This document shows, piece by piece, positions 27,021 to 35,836 of a stretch of DNA of 64,000 nt; position 1 is the first letter of the stretch; every line of letters begins with the position of its first letter. The notes below the pieces were generated by a model that searched no databases, was not told the origin of the DNA, and saw nothing but the letters and a program-made list of their open reading frames with translations. The translations under genes and the position numbers were made by a program. Source of the DNA: Salinicola tamaricis (GTDB lineage Bacteria; Pseudomonadota; Gammaproteobacteria; Pseudomonadales; Halomonadaceae); contig NZ_CP023559.1 of the NCBI RefSeq assembly GCF_003006155.1, positions 3,348,001 to 3,412,000 of the forward strand. The letters run 5' to 3'.

Positions 27021-29135
27021 TTGCCTGTGGAGTTTTTTCCGATTGCTGGCAATGATAAAGAAAAAGCAATTGATTTTATCGACGCCAACCCCGTTTTGTA
27101 TAGAAAAATGGTTGTCGGGAGTTTGACGCCTTTTTGCAATAATGTTGCTGGCATTATTTTTGCATCTGATTGTGCGCCGCCTATGAGGATTATATCCCAC
27201 GTTTGCCGCGAATTAGACATCCCTAGAATCTTGATTCCCTATGAATCTGCTCCTTTAGATGACGGTGTATATTACAGGGATGCTCGAACGTTGGTTTCAT
27301 TCCCATCTGCGGATGTCGTTCTAGGATGGGATGATCGCCAGAAAGAAGTCTTTACCAAACGCGGGTATCCTGAGGCTCAATTCCTCAGTGTGGGTAGTCT
27401 CTCATTGGATGAATATGTTAACTATGATGCAAGGTTATCCCGGCAGCAGTTTTCCAGGCTGTTTGGATTGGAGCCCGAGAAAAAGATAATTTTGCTCGTC
27501 ATCCAGTCATTGATGCTGTCATCAAGGACAGGTGCAGCATTTGCTGCTCAGAAAGATGCAGTTCTTGATATGGTGGAGCTATCTCGACTATTGGGAATGC
27601 AGCTGCTGATTAGGCTGCCACGCTTCGCAGATAACGTGATGGACTCCGATATGCTAGCGGTGTTGAACGACGCTGATCATGTGGCTACCGATGATTCCAC
27701 TTTCTGTATGGTGTCTTTTGAAGAAGCGGTGTTTCACTCGGACTTTGTCTCGTCAATTGGTGGAGGCGGGGTAGCAGAAGCCAAACTAATGGGTAAGGCG
27801 ACGCTTTCCCTGGAATACTTTGACTTCACTAGAAACTGGGCATCGGTAGATACAGCTGTGGTTCGCAATAGAAGTGAGCTGGCTGAGTCTCTTGATAAAT
27901 TTTTGTCGTATGAAAGTCTTTGTGAAGTCGAAGAGGTTGGCAATTCTACAGCTCTACTAACTCCTGATTGTGCAGATGGGTTGGCCTCATCAAGGATACA
28001 GGCTTTGTTGAAAGAAAACGCCTTTGGCGGCGACCTTTGGGCGAAGCCAAGGGGTCCCTTCGAATTGATGTTGAAAAAGCAGGCTATAGATGTCGTCGCC
28101 ATACCTTCTAGCAAAGCTGTGCTGGAGAGTGTTCAGGTTTACGTGAAAGATATGCTTGTTGCAAATTCCCTAATCAGCTCCAAGGGTGATATAAACACCA
28201 TTGCTGATCTTGTTGCCGTAGACGTGTTCGTGCAGTGGGGGATTTCAGATAGCAAAAGTAAGAAGCATCAAAGGTCTATTGCCAAGCAATTGGGTAGAAA
28301 AGTAGTTTATATAGAAGACGGGTTTATCAGATCCTCATCGATTGGTCTTTCTGGCGAGGCCGGCTTGTCTCTTGTGATTGATGATCTGACTGCTCACTAT
28401 GATGCTGTTAGGCCATCGAGGATGGAGCTCATTCTACAGCACGGGCCGGTCATTGATGATGCTGGTAAGCAACGTGCCAGTGATGCTATTGAGCTTATAA
28501 AAAACACACGGATATCCAAGTATAACCACGCGCCGGACGTTGAAGTTTCCATTGGGAGTCCTAGTCGTCGTAAGATTTTGGTTGTTGATCAGCGATATGG
28601 AGACCAATCTGTAGTGTCCGGTCTGGGGAGCGTTCAAGTTTTCAGGCAAATGCTTGAAGATGCTGTCGCAGATAATCCCGACGCCGATATTCTTGTGAAA
28701 AGACATCCTGATGCCATTGGGGGAAGTAAATCAAGCTACTACAGTGACGAAAACATCAGTGCTGAGATGTGCGCTGATAATATCTATTTGATAGACTTCG
28801 ATGTTAACCCATTCAGGCTCTTGGAGCTGGCTTCTGATGTGTACGTCGTTACATCAGGTATGGGGTTTGAAGCATTGATGGCAGGTAAGACTGTTCACTG
28901 TTATGGCGTTCCTTTTTACTCTGGCTGGGGACTGACGAAAGATCGAGTATCCCTCGATCGACGCTCACGCGTCAGATCGCTAGAAGAGATATTCTATGTC
29001 TCTTATATTCAGCTTTCTCGTTATTATAGCCCCGTTCTCGGTCGCGCCTGTGAGCTTGAAGACATCTTGGACTATTTCTCACTCGTGGGGCGCCAATGTG
29101 CCTTTTCAGAAAAATGCACTTCGCTATATGCGTGA
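27021..29135 (+). CDS. Two-module capsule transferase with C-terminal KpsC-like domain; 5' end uncertain
   Basis: The open frame of 704 codons begins at a TTG and has no good start or ribosome site. Coding-like sequence in other frames reaches back to about 26870 (KPVYFYIPWGCDGLIRS), so the true N terminus is probably further upstream behind small indels. The first half (VCRELDIPRILIPYES, GYPEAQFLSVGSLSLDEY, KKIILLVIQSLMLSS, SSIGGGGVAEAKLMGKATLS) looks like a GT-B enzyme of unknown class. The second half is a KpsC-type module: VVYIEDGFIRSSSIGLS, SKYNHAPDV, ILVVDQRYGDQSV, ILVKRHPDA, VTSGMGFEALMAGKTVHCYG and VPFYSGWGLTKDR. It is AT-rich and ends the low-GC island. Probably a second bifunctional capsule transferase. 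Confidence 0.72.
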   Translation: MPVEFFPIAGNDKEKAIDFIDANPVLYRKMVVGSLTPFCNNVAGIIFASDCAPPMRIISHVCRELDIPRILIPYESAPLDDGVYYRDARTLVSFPSADVVLGWDDRQKEVFTKRGYPEAQFLSVGSLSLDEYVNYDARLSRQQFSRLFGLEPEKKIILLVIQSLMLSSRTGAAFAAQKDAVLDMVELSRLLGMQLLIRLPRFADNVMDSDMLAVLNDADHVATDDSTFCMVSFEEAVFHSDFVSSIGGGGVAEAKLMGKATLSLEYFDFTRNWASVDTAVVRNRSELAESLDKFLSYESLCEVEEVGNSTALLTPDCADGLASSRIQALLKENAFGGDLWAKPRGPFELMLKKQAIDVVAIPSSKAVLESVQVYVKDMLVANSLISSKGDINTIADLVAVDVFVQWGISDSKSKKHQRSIAKQLGRKVVYIEDGFIRSSSIGLSGEAGLSLVIDDLTAHYDAVRPSRMELILQHGPVIDDAGKQRASDAIELIKNTRISKYNHAPDVEVSIGSPSRRKILVVDQRYGDQSVVSGLGSVQVFRQMLEDAVADNPDADILVKRHPDAIGGSKSSYYSDENISAEMCADNIYLIDFDVNPFRLLELASDVYVVTSGMGFEALMAGKTVHCYGVPFYSGWGLTKDRVSLDRRSRVRSLEEIFYVSYIQLSRYYSPVLGRACELEDILDYFSLVGRQCAFSEKCTSLYA

Positions 29136-29274
29136 CACTGCATATGTTTTTGGCGATGCGTTGACGCAGATGTGCCGTTTTATAAGCTGTCTCGGTAAGG
29201 ACTTGTTTGTCCTTCGGTTTGAATGATTTGGATAATATGGCTGGCTTTATCAGTTGCCACTGAGGGTTGATAGT

Positions 29275-30291
29275 ATGAAATCCTGGACTCGGTATCCGAT
29301 CTGGCTCGGTGAGTTGTTCACCGGCGCCAAGTCGTTCAAGGGCAATCCGGTGCTCGGCAGCGAGCGGCTCAACCGCTGGGGCTTGCACGCGGCCAGGGTG
29401 TGGCTGGCTTACTGGATCTCGCGCCTGCGCATGGCGATGTTCGCGCCCGGCGTGCCCAAGGCGGATCGGATCGCGTTCCAGCGCCAGGGCTATGTACTCA
29501 AGGAGAACTACCTGCCGCCGGCGCAGTTCGAGTCGCTGGTGGCAGCGGTGCGCGCCTACGAGGGCGAAATCCGCGAGTGCTGCCAGGGCGATACCGACAC
29601 CCACCGTATCCTGCTGGCGCCGGAGGTGGTCGCGCAGTTGCCGGAGGTGAAAGCGGTACTGGAAGACCCGGCCTTGAAGCGGCTATTCCGCTACTGCGCA
29701 GGGCACGCGCGCCTGCCGATCTGCCATATCGAGAACGTGCACAATGGAGATCGCCCCGAGAAGCACAAGCGCGACCCGCAGAAGAACCTGCACGTGGATA
29801 CCTTCCAGCCGACCATGAAGTTCTGGCTCTACCTGGAAGATGTCACCGACCACAATGGGCCTTTCGTGTTCGTGCCGGGTTCGAACCGGCCGCACCGGGA
29901 GCGGCTGAAGTGGGAGTATGAGATGAGCGTGCGTGCGCGCCAACACGCGGATAGCTACACCGCGCGCGGTTCGTTCCGGGTCAGTGCCGAAGAGGCGCAG
30001 CGCCTGGGCCATGGCGGCCCGCAGGCGTTCCGGGTCAAGGGCAATACGCTGCTGATCGCCAATACCTTTGGCGTTCATGCGCGGGGTGAGGCCGAACCCG
30101 GCAGCTCGCGCCTGGCATTGTGGGGCATGAGCCGAACCAATCCCTTCGTACCGCTGCCTGGGCTGGGGTTCGGCTACTTCAATCGGCTGCAGTATCGCGT
30201 GCTCCAGCGCATGCGCCTGAAAGAGGATGCCCGGGCCGCAGCCAAGGGGGGGCGCTCTTCGTGGCATGTGATTCCGCGCAAGCGTATTTGA
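29275..30291 (+). CDS. Phytanoyl-CoA dioxygenase (PhyH)-family protein
   Basis: A likely Fe(II)/2-oxoglutarate oxygenase of 338 aa. The metal triad is readable: H173-x-D175 in LHVDTFQPTMKFWLYLEDV and the distal H268 in NTFGVHARGEA. GPFVFVPGSNRPHRER is the usual PhyH segment between them. ATG 29275 follows GAGGG; an in-frame TTG lies 21 bases upstream. GC content jumps back to the high level at this gene, marking the right edge of the AT-rich island. Enzymes of this family hydroxylate lipids, amino acids or sugars. A capsule or lipid-anchor modification is plausible here, but the substrate is unknown. Confidence 0.8.
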   Translation: MKSWTRYPIWLGELFTGAKSFKGNPVLGSERLNRWGLHAARVWLAYWISRLRMAMFAPGVPKADRIAFQRQGYVLKENYLPPAQFESLVAAVRAYEGEIRECCQGDTDTHRILLAPEVVAQLPEVKAVLEDPALKRLFRYCAGHARLPICHIENVHNGDRPEKHKRDPQKNLHVDTFQPTMKFWLYLEDVTDHNGPFVFVPGSNRPHRERLKWEYEMSVRARQHADSYTARGSFRVSAEEAQRLGHGGPQAFRVKGNTLLIANTFGVHARGEAEPGSSRLALWGMSRTNPFVPLPGLGFGYFNRLQYRVLQRMRLKEDARAAAKGGRSSWHVIPRKRI

Positions 30292-30351
30292 GGTTTTGCT
30301 CGCCCGCCGTTGGGGTGGGGCAGCAGTAAAGATCATCGGCAGAGCGTCGAG

Positions 30352-30398
30352 AGAGCCTTTCACGACCGGGGAAACCCGGCACCGGAAAGGCTCTTTTT
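30352..30398 (+). terminator. Strong terminator after the PhyH-family gene
   Basis: The 10-bp outer stem AGAGCCTTTC / GAAAGGCTCT (30352-30361 with 30385-30394) encloses a second hairpin CCGGG-GAAA-CCCGG. TTTT follows. Confidence 0.9.
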
Positions 30399-30625
30399 CG
30401 TTCGGCGTTCCGATTGTTCGCGAGCAAAGCTCGCCCCTCAACGGCTCATCCGCACGGGCATACATTCCACTCCAATTGCATACAAATCTAGCTTGCATGT
30501 AAATTCTTCCGTATTGAGTGGTTTTTGTATGGATGCTATCATTTTGGTGTCTACGGGGCTCGGGTAGTGTCCGATACGACTCTTCCCGGTTTGAGCGATG
30601 GCGAGATGAAAGCGAGGAGCGAGTT
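30399..30625. promoter_or_regulatory. Intergenic region with short REP-like hairpin upstream of the membrane protein gene
   Basis: GCGAGC-AAA-GCTCGC at 30420-30434 is a 6-bp hairpin. A related hairpin GAGC-GAA-GCTC lies at 34377-34387, so these may be dispersed REP-like units. The AT-rich stretch 30470-30530 may hold the promoter for 30626, but no boxes are certain. Confidence 0.4.
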
Positions 30626-31198
30626 ATGATCCAGACAATACTGGTGCTGGCGGTGATCTTTATCGGGGTGGCATTCGCCGTCTATCAGGTTTACGACATT
30701 TACTACGCGCAGAACGTCGGCGATGACGAAGCGTTGGCGGTGCGTGAAGAGGCGAGCCGTACTTCCGCGGCAGAGAGCGCGTTTGCGGCGCTGCGCGGGG
30801 TCTTTCCCGAGCGGTTGGTGAGCGCGGCACAGCGTGACGAGACGCTGTCACGCAACCCCGAGCCGCTGCTGCGCCGGCGCAAGAGCATCGTGCTGGAGCA
30901 GGGGGTGAAGATTCGCTATCTGTCGCTGTGGACCGGCCGTCCGGTGGCCCATGACTGGCGCAAGGCCCTGTTGATCGTGGTGCTGGTCGACTGCCTGATC
31001 GCCATGTTTCTGGGCGGCCTGAGCCTTTATACCGTTGCCTACGAAGTGCCCGGCGCTACCTTTGCCTGGATGAACGATCCGGTGGTGATCCTGGTGCTAC
31101 TGGTGCTGGTGATCCTGTTGACCCACGCGGTGGCCAAGCTGGATCTCTACCTGCACGATCTCTATCGCATTGGCCGTCTCAACCGGTATCTCGCCTGA
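30626..31198 (+). CDS. Unknown inner-membrane protein
   Basis: A 190-aa protein with three predicted membrane helices: residues about 4-22 (ILVLAVIFIGVAFAVYQVY), 113-137 (LLIVVLVDCLIAMFLGG and on) and 147-168 (PVVILVLLVLVILLTHAV). A soluble, Arg-rich stretch of about 85 residues lies between the first two. ATG 30626 has a GAGGAG ribosome site. Its stop TGA overlaps the start of the MocR regulator (TGATG), so the two are co-transcribed. I do not recognise the family. Confidence 0.7.
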   Translation: MIQTILVLAVIFIGVAFAVYQVYDIYYAQNVGDDEALAVREEASRTSAAESAFAALRGVFPERLVSAAQRDETLSRNPEPLLRRRKSIVLEQGVKIRYLSLWTGRPVAHDWRKALLIVVLVDCLIAMFLGGLSLYTVAYEVPGATFAWMNDPVVILVLLVLVILLTHAVAKLDLYLHDLYRIGRLNRYLA

Positions 31199-32616
31199 TG
31201 CCGGTCTGGGCCGAGGACGCCATGCCGTGGCTGCCGCGACTCTCGCTGGCGACGCGACCGCTCTATCGCGCCATTGCCGATGCGATTGCCGAGGATATCG
31301 CCAGCGGCCGCCTGGCGCCGAACCAGCAGTTGCCGACCCAGCGCCATCGCCGAGCATCTGGGGATCAACTTCACCACCGTGACCCGTGCCTATAACGAGG
31401 CGCGGGAGCGTGGCCTGATCGAAGCTCGGGTGGGCAGTGGCAGCTACGTGCGTGGTGAGCCGCGGCCCCCCAAGATGACTACGCCGCTGCCTCCGCCGGA
31501 AGTTCGGCGCGGTGCGGACATGAGCATGAACCTGCCGCCGGAACCGGCGGACACTGCTCTGGCAGCGCAGATGCAGGCTGGTCTGGCGGCCCTGCAGCCG
31601 CGCCTGCCCGAGCTGCTGCGCTACCAGGAGTTCGGCGGCTCGATACGTGACCGCGAGGCCGGCGCGAACTGGCTATCGCGACACTGGCCGGAAGTGCCCG
31701 TTACCAGGCTGCAGGTCTGCTCCGGCGCCCAGAGCGCGCTGCTCTCCATTCTGACGCTGTTGAAGGCGACCGAGCCGGATGCCGTGGTGTGCTGTGCCGC
31801 GCTCACCTATCCCGGTCTACGCGCCGTGGCCGGGCAGCTGGGTATCCGACTGGTCGGATTGCCGGTCGACGAGGCGGGGATCGACCCCGAAGCTTTCGCT
31901 GCGGCCTGTGCACGCTATTCGCCACGCGCGCTTTATTGCAATCCGACGCTGCACAACCCCACCACCTATACGATGCCGCCTGCCCGGCGCGAGGCGATCG
32001 CCGAGGTGGCGCGGCATTACCAGGTGCCGATCATCGAGGACGACGCTTACGCCGCGCTACCGCGCCAGCCGGTGGCACCGTTGGCAAGCTATGCGCCGGA
32101 GCTGACCTACTATATGCCGGGCTGGCCAAGTGTCTGGGCGCGGGCCTGCGGCTGGCCTATGTGGTGGCGCCGGGGCAGGCCGAGTCACGGCGCCTGGCCG
32201 GCGCCCTGCGCGCGACCACGGTGATGGCGTCACCCGTGAGTGCGGCGCTGGCCACCGAGTGGATCGAGAGTGGCGTCGGCGCGCGCTGGCTGGAGGCGAT
32301 ACGCAACGAAACGCGTGCCCGCTACGCGCTGGTCGGCGAGTGGCTACCCCAAGGCAGCTTCCGCGGGCAACCGGACGCCTTCCATATCTGGATACCCCTG
32401 GCATCGCACTGGAGCCGCGCGGCCTTTGCTCATCGTCTGGGCAGCTTCGATATCAGCGTTGTGCCGAGTGATGCCTTCACCGTCTCCGGGCAGGCCCCGG
32501 AAGCGGTGCGTGTCTGCCTGGGTGGCACCATCAGCCGCGAGTCGCTGGCGGTGGCACTGGGTGATATTGCCCAGACACTGCAGAGCCGCCCGGATCAGCA
32601 TATCGGGGTGATATGA
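31198..32616 (+). pseudogene. MocR/GntR-family regulator with aminotransferase-like domain, two frameshifts
   Basis: The N-terminal winged helix of GntR type (RPLYRAIADAIAEDIASGRL then APNQQLPTQR) is joined to an aminotransferase class I fold (VCSGAQSALLSILTLLKA, ALYCNPTLHNPTTYTMPPAR, IIEDDAYAALPRQP, and the PLP-lysine region LAKCLGAGLRLAYV). MocR proteins use PLP or an amino compound as effector. Frame 1 is lost near 31343 (cagcgccatcgcc, where CGC GAC ATC GCC is expected). A second loss is near 32125 (ccgggctggcc, one C short). Corrected length is about 473 aa. It overlaps the preceding membrane gene. The target genes are unknown. Confidence 0.85.
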
Positions 32617-32696
32617 CACCCCGATCTCGCTAGCGCTGTGCGTTTCAGACGCACTCAGTAATTTCTCGTACTTTCCCCTGTAGTCACTTCAAGCAC

Positions 32697-34198
32697 CTAG
32701 AGGCGATAGGCCAGGGTCGCTTGCAGCTTGCGATAGCGGGTGTCGCTGCTGCCGACCACGGCGACGCCGGCAAAGTCGACGTTCCAGCGCTGCCCCAGCT
32801 CATGCGAGAGTCCCAACTTCAACTGCTCGCGGCTGGGGTCGTCCTCTTCGATGAGGTTGACCCGGCTGTCCACGTGGGCGGTGATGTTGTGATAGTGCAG
32901 GGCGCTGGCGTAGAGCTGTCCGTGGGGTAGATCGTAGCCCAGCTTGAACCCGCCGAAGAGCTCGCCGAGCTCGACCCCGTAATCGCTCTGGGTGCCCAGA
33001 TAGCGCCCCTGCAGCTTGTCGTTGAGATAGGCGCCGCCGGCGGTCACCCCGATCTGCCCCGGGCCAGACGCGGCAGATAATAGGTCGTCGAGCCACGCGC
33101 GCCCCAGCGCTCGCCGTCGAGATTGACGTCGCCGTCCAGATAGCGGTTGCGACTGCGGCCATCCAGCGACTGATAGAGTCCGACCGCATCGAACACCCAG
33201 CGGCCATCGTCGACGGCCACAGCGGCGTAGGGGGCGATCACGTCGCCGCCCAGATCGGCACGCGCGACCTGGTTGCGGGTAGTGATATCGACCGAGCTGT
33301 GCCCGGCAGCGAGCCCCAGTAGCCAGCCGTTGCGTTTCCAGTCGACGCCAACGAACGCGGCCTTGCCGTCGCCGTCATAGGCGGTGGTGTTGGCACGCCC
33401 CTCCAGGTCGCTCGCTTCGCTCGCCACCCAAACGTTGAAGCCATGCCCGGCGGCGAATCGCTGCCCCTGGCTTGGCGCGGGCGTGCGGCCGGGTTGCATG
33501 GCGCTGTCGATCTGACTGGAGAGAATGCCGAAGTTCTGCGCCATCGCCTGCTTCTGGGCGCCGCGTAGCGCCATGTCGGTATCCAGCATCCCCAGGCGGG
33601 CGGCGAGTTGCAGCAGGCGTTTTGACGAGAGGGCTTTGAGCGACTGGCCATCGACCAGTGGATTGCCGTTGGCGTCCAGCAGGGTGATCGGCGTCGACCC
33701 CTTGAAATCGTCCAGCGTCTGGCCCTCGGGGAGAACCAGCGTGACCGGCTGACCGTTGAGGGTGGCGGATAGACGGTTGGCGCTGGCGAGCGAATCGGGC
33801 GCCCCCTCCCAGCTCAAGGTCAGTGGCCGTGAGTCGACCACGCTGGAGATCGAGTAGACCGCCGCTTGATCGCCCTTGTCGTACCCGGTCTCGATGCTTG
33901 CGGCGGTGGTGGAAAAGTCGACCGTGTTGCCGTCGACGTCCAGTGTCACGCGGTCGCCCTTGATCAGGTCGGCTAGCGAGGTCTGGCCATCGGGTGAGCT
34001 GATGGTGAACTCGCGGCCGTTGTTCAACTTCAGGCTGGCCCGGGTGTCGTTCTTCGAGATGTCACCCTGAGTCTGCGCATCGGGCAGCGCCTGGCCGAGT
34101 TGAATCAGCTCGGCCAGGCCGAAGCCGGCGGCGGCCACGGTGGGGCAGACAGTAAGCGCGCTCAGGCCGAGCACGGCCGCCTTGAGGTCGATCCGCAT
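32697..34198 (-). pseudogene. Autotransporter-type outer-membrane beta-barrel protein, one frameshift
   Basis: The protein begins with a signal peptide ending near TVAAA. About 200 residues of passenger-like sequence follow (repetitive LTLSWEGAPD, VTLVLPEGQTLDD). The last about 260 residues form an autotransporter barrel: GHGFNVWVASEASDLEGRA, AFVGVDWKRNGWLLGLAAGH, LGGDVIAPYAAVAVDDGRWV and, in the second frame, VTAGGAYLNDKLQGRYLGTQ to LQATLAYRL. The frame breaks near 33060 (one C missing in gcccgggg, coding strand). The small passenger suggests a surface protein, not a large adhesin. It is convergent with the MocR gene and the last stretch before the minus-strand lipid operon. Confidence 0.78.
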
Positions 34199-34499
34199 AG
34201 ATTGTGTTCTCTGCTGGTGTCTATGAGTTTTGTCATCGGCAAATAGCGGTGAAAGTTCAGACTACCGGGTGATAAATAAAATAAAAATCTAATATGTGTG
34301 TTTGAAACGATGGCAGGGGGATCGGGTCTTCATGCGGCAAGGTGGCTGTGGCGAGACGCAGGGATGCTTCGTCCAGGAGCGAAGCTCGCGCCTACAGGTG
34401 GTCTGTTCTGGCAGATGGCGGCGCGTGACGCACCGTTAGAGTAGCGACCGCGGCAGGGCGCCGCGGTCATAGGTCGGAGCTGGTTTATTTGGAACCGGC

Positions 34500-35836
34500 T
34501 TACTTGGAACTGGCTTGCTCGGTGCGGGCCTGCCACTCGGCCTGCAGGGCGTCCAGGGTGCGGTCGATCTGTTCGCGAGTGTGCTCGCAGTTGAGGAAGA
34601 AGCGTAGACGGGCGCTCTTTTCTGGCACCGCTGGATGGAGGATCGGCTGCACGTTGATGTCGTGCTTGAGCAGAGCATCCGAGAGGCCGGCAGCGAGCAC
34701 CGAGCTGCCGACGATGATCGGCACCACGGCGACGCCGATGCTGTCGCCGATATCAAAACCGCGCGCCTTGGCCTGCTCGAGGAAGTAGCCCGAGATGGTA
34801 TGCAGATCGCGCAGGCGCTGCGGCTCCTCTTTCATCACCGCGAGCGCGGCGAGCGAGGGCGCAGCGACCTGGGCCGGCATGCCCACGCTGTAGAGAAAGC
34901 CGGGCGCGAAGTAGCGCAGCATCTCGACCAGTTCGCGACAGCCGGCGATATAGCCACCGCAGCCGGACATCGTCTTGGAAAGCGTGCCCATCCAGATATC
35001 CACATCAGTGGATGCGACCTGGCAGTGCTCGCGCAGCCCCAGGCCGGTGTCGCCCATTACCGCGAAGGAGTGCGCTTCGTCGACCATCAGCCACGCCTGG
35101 TGGCGCTGCTTGATCTCGACGAAGCGCTTCAGATCGGGGGCGTCCCCATCCATGCTGTAGAGCCCTTCGATCACCACCAGCACGCGCTCGAATTGCCCAC
35201 GATGGCGGGCCAGCAGGGCTTCCAGCGCCGCCGGGTCGTTGTGGGCGAAACTCATCCGCCGCGCGCCGGAGAGCTGGGCGCCCACCAGGGTGCTGTTGTG
35301 GATGTACTCGTCGTGCAGCACCAGATCCTTGGGCCCGAGCAGGTAGCCCAGGGTCGAGACGTTGGTGGCGTGGCCACTGACGAACACCACCGCATCCTCG
35401 ACCTCGTAGGTCTCGGCGATGGCGTGCTCCAACTCATGATGGATGGGGCGCTCGCCGGAGACCGGGCGACTCGCCGAGACCGAGCTGCCGTAGCGCTTTA
35501 GCGCCTCGATGCCGGCCTGGATCACCTTGGGGTGGTGGGCCAGCCCAAGTAGTTGTAGCTGGCGAAGTTGATGCACTCTCGCCCGCCGATGGTGGTGGTG
35601 GCCCCGGCGGTCCCTTCGTGGACCTTGAAGAAGGGGTCGGGAATACCCAGCCGCTGGCCTCCCTCGCGCATCAGCTTCAACTGTTGATAGCCGGGGTGGC
35701 GGTCGAAACGGGTAAAGCGTTCGTCCACCCCGGTGCCAGCGGCGCGCGAGCTGGGTGCGTCACCCGTCGGGCGCTGCTGGCGTCGCTGGCGGGCCTGGTC
35801 GAGCAGGCGCTGCTTGAGCGTATCGGACTGACTCAC
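34500..35836 (-). pseudogene. Alpha-oxoamine synthase (RkpG-like), one frameshift
   Basis: A PLP enzyme of the AONS/KBL/serine palmitoyltransferase family, which joins an acyl thioester to an amino acid with loss of CO2. Motifs: INFASYNYLG, then SVSASRPVSGERPIHHELE, FVSGHATNVSTLGYL, VIEGLYSMDGDAP, LMVDEAHSFAVMGDTG and the PLP-lysine region GTLSKTMSGCGGYIAG. An extra N-terminal stretch of about 60 residues precedes the core. The frame breaks near 35548 because one C is missing (GGGCTGGCCC, where GGC CTG GCC is expected). Corrected length is about 445 aa. Its start overlaps the PKS stop by 4 bases, so it likely releases the PKS product. Similar to the rhizobial rkp-1 gene rkpG. Confidence 0.85.

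Noticed and set aside
34500-35836. bioF paired with the bioA at the window start
   Set aside because: The oxoamine synthase overlaps the PKS gene and lies in the kpsC-kpsS operon. It has an extra N-terminal region, and no other bio genes are near it.
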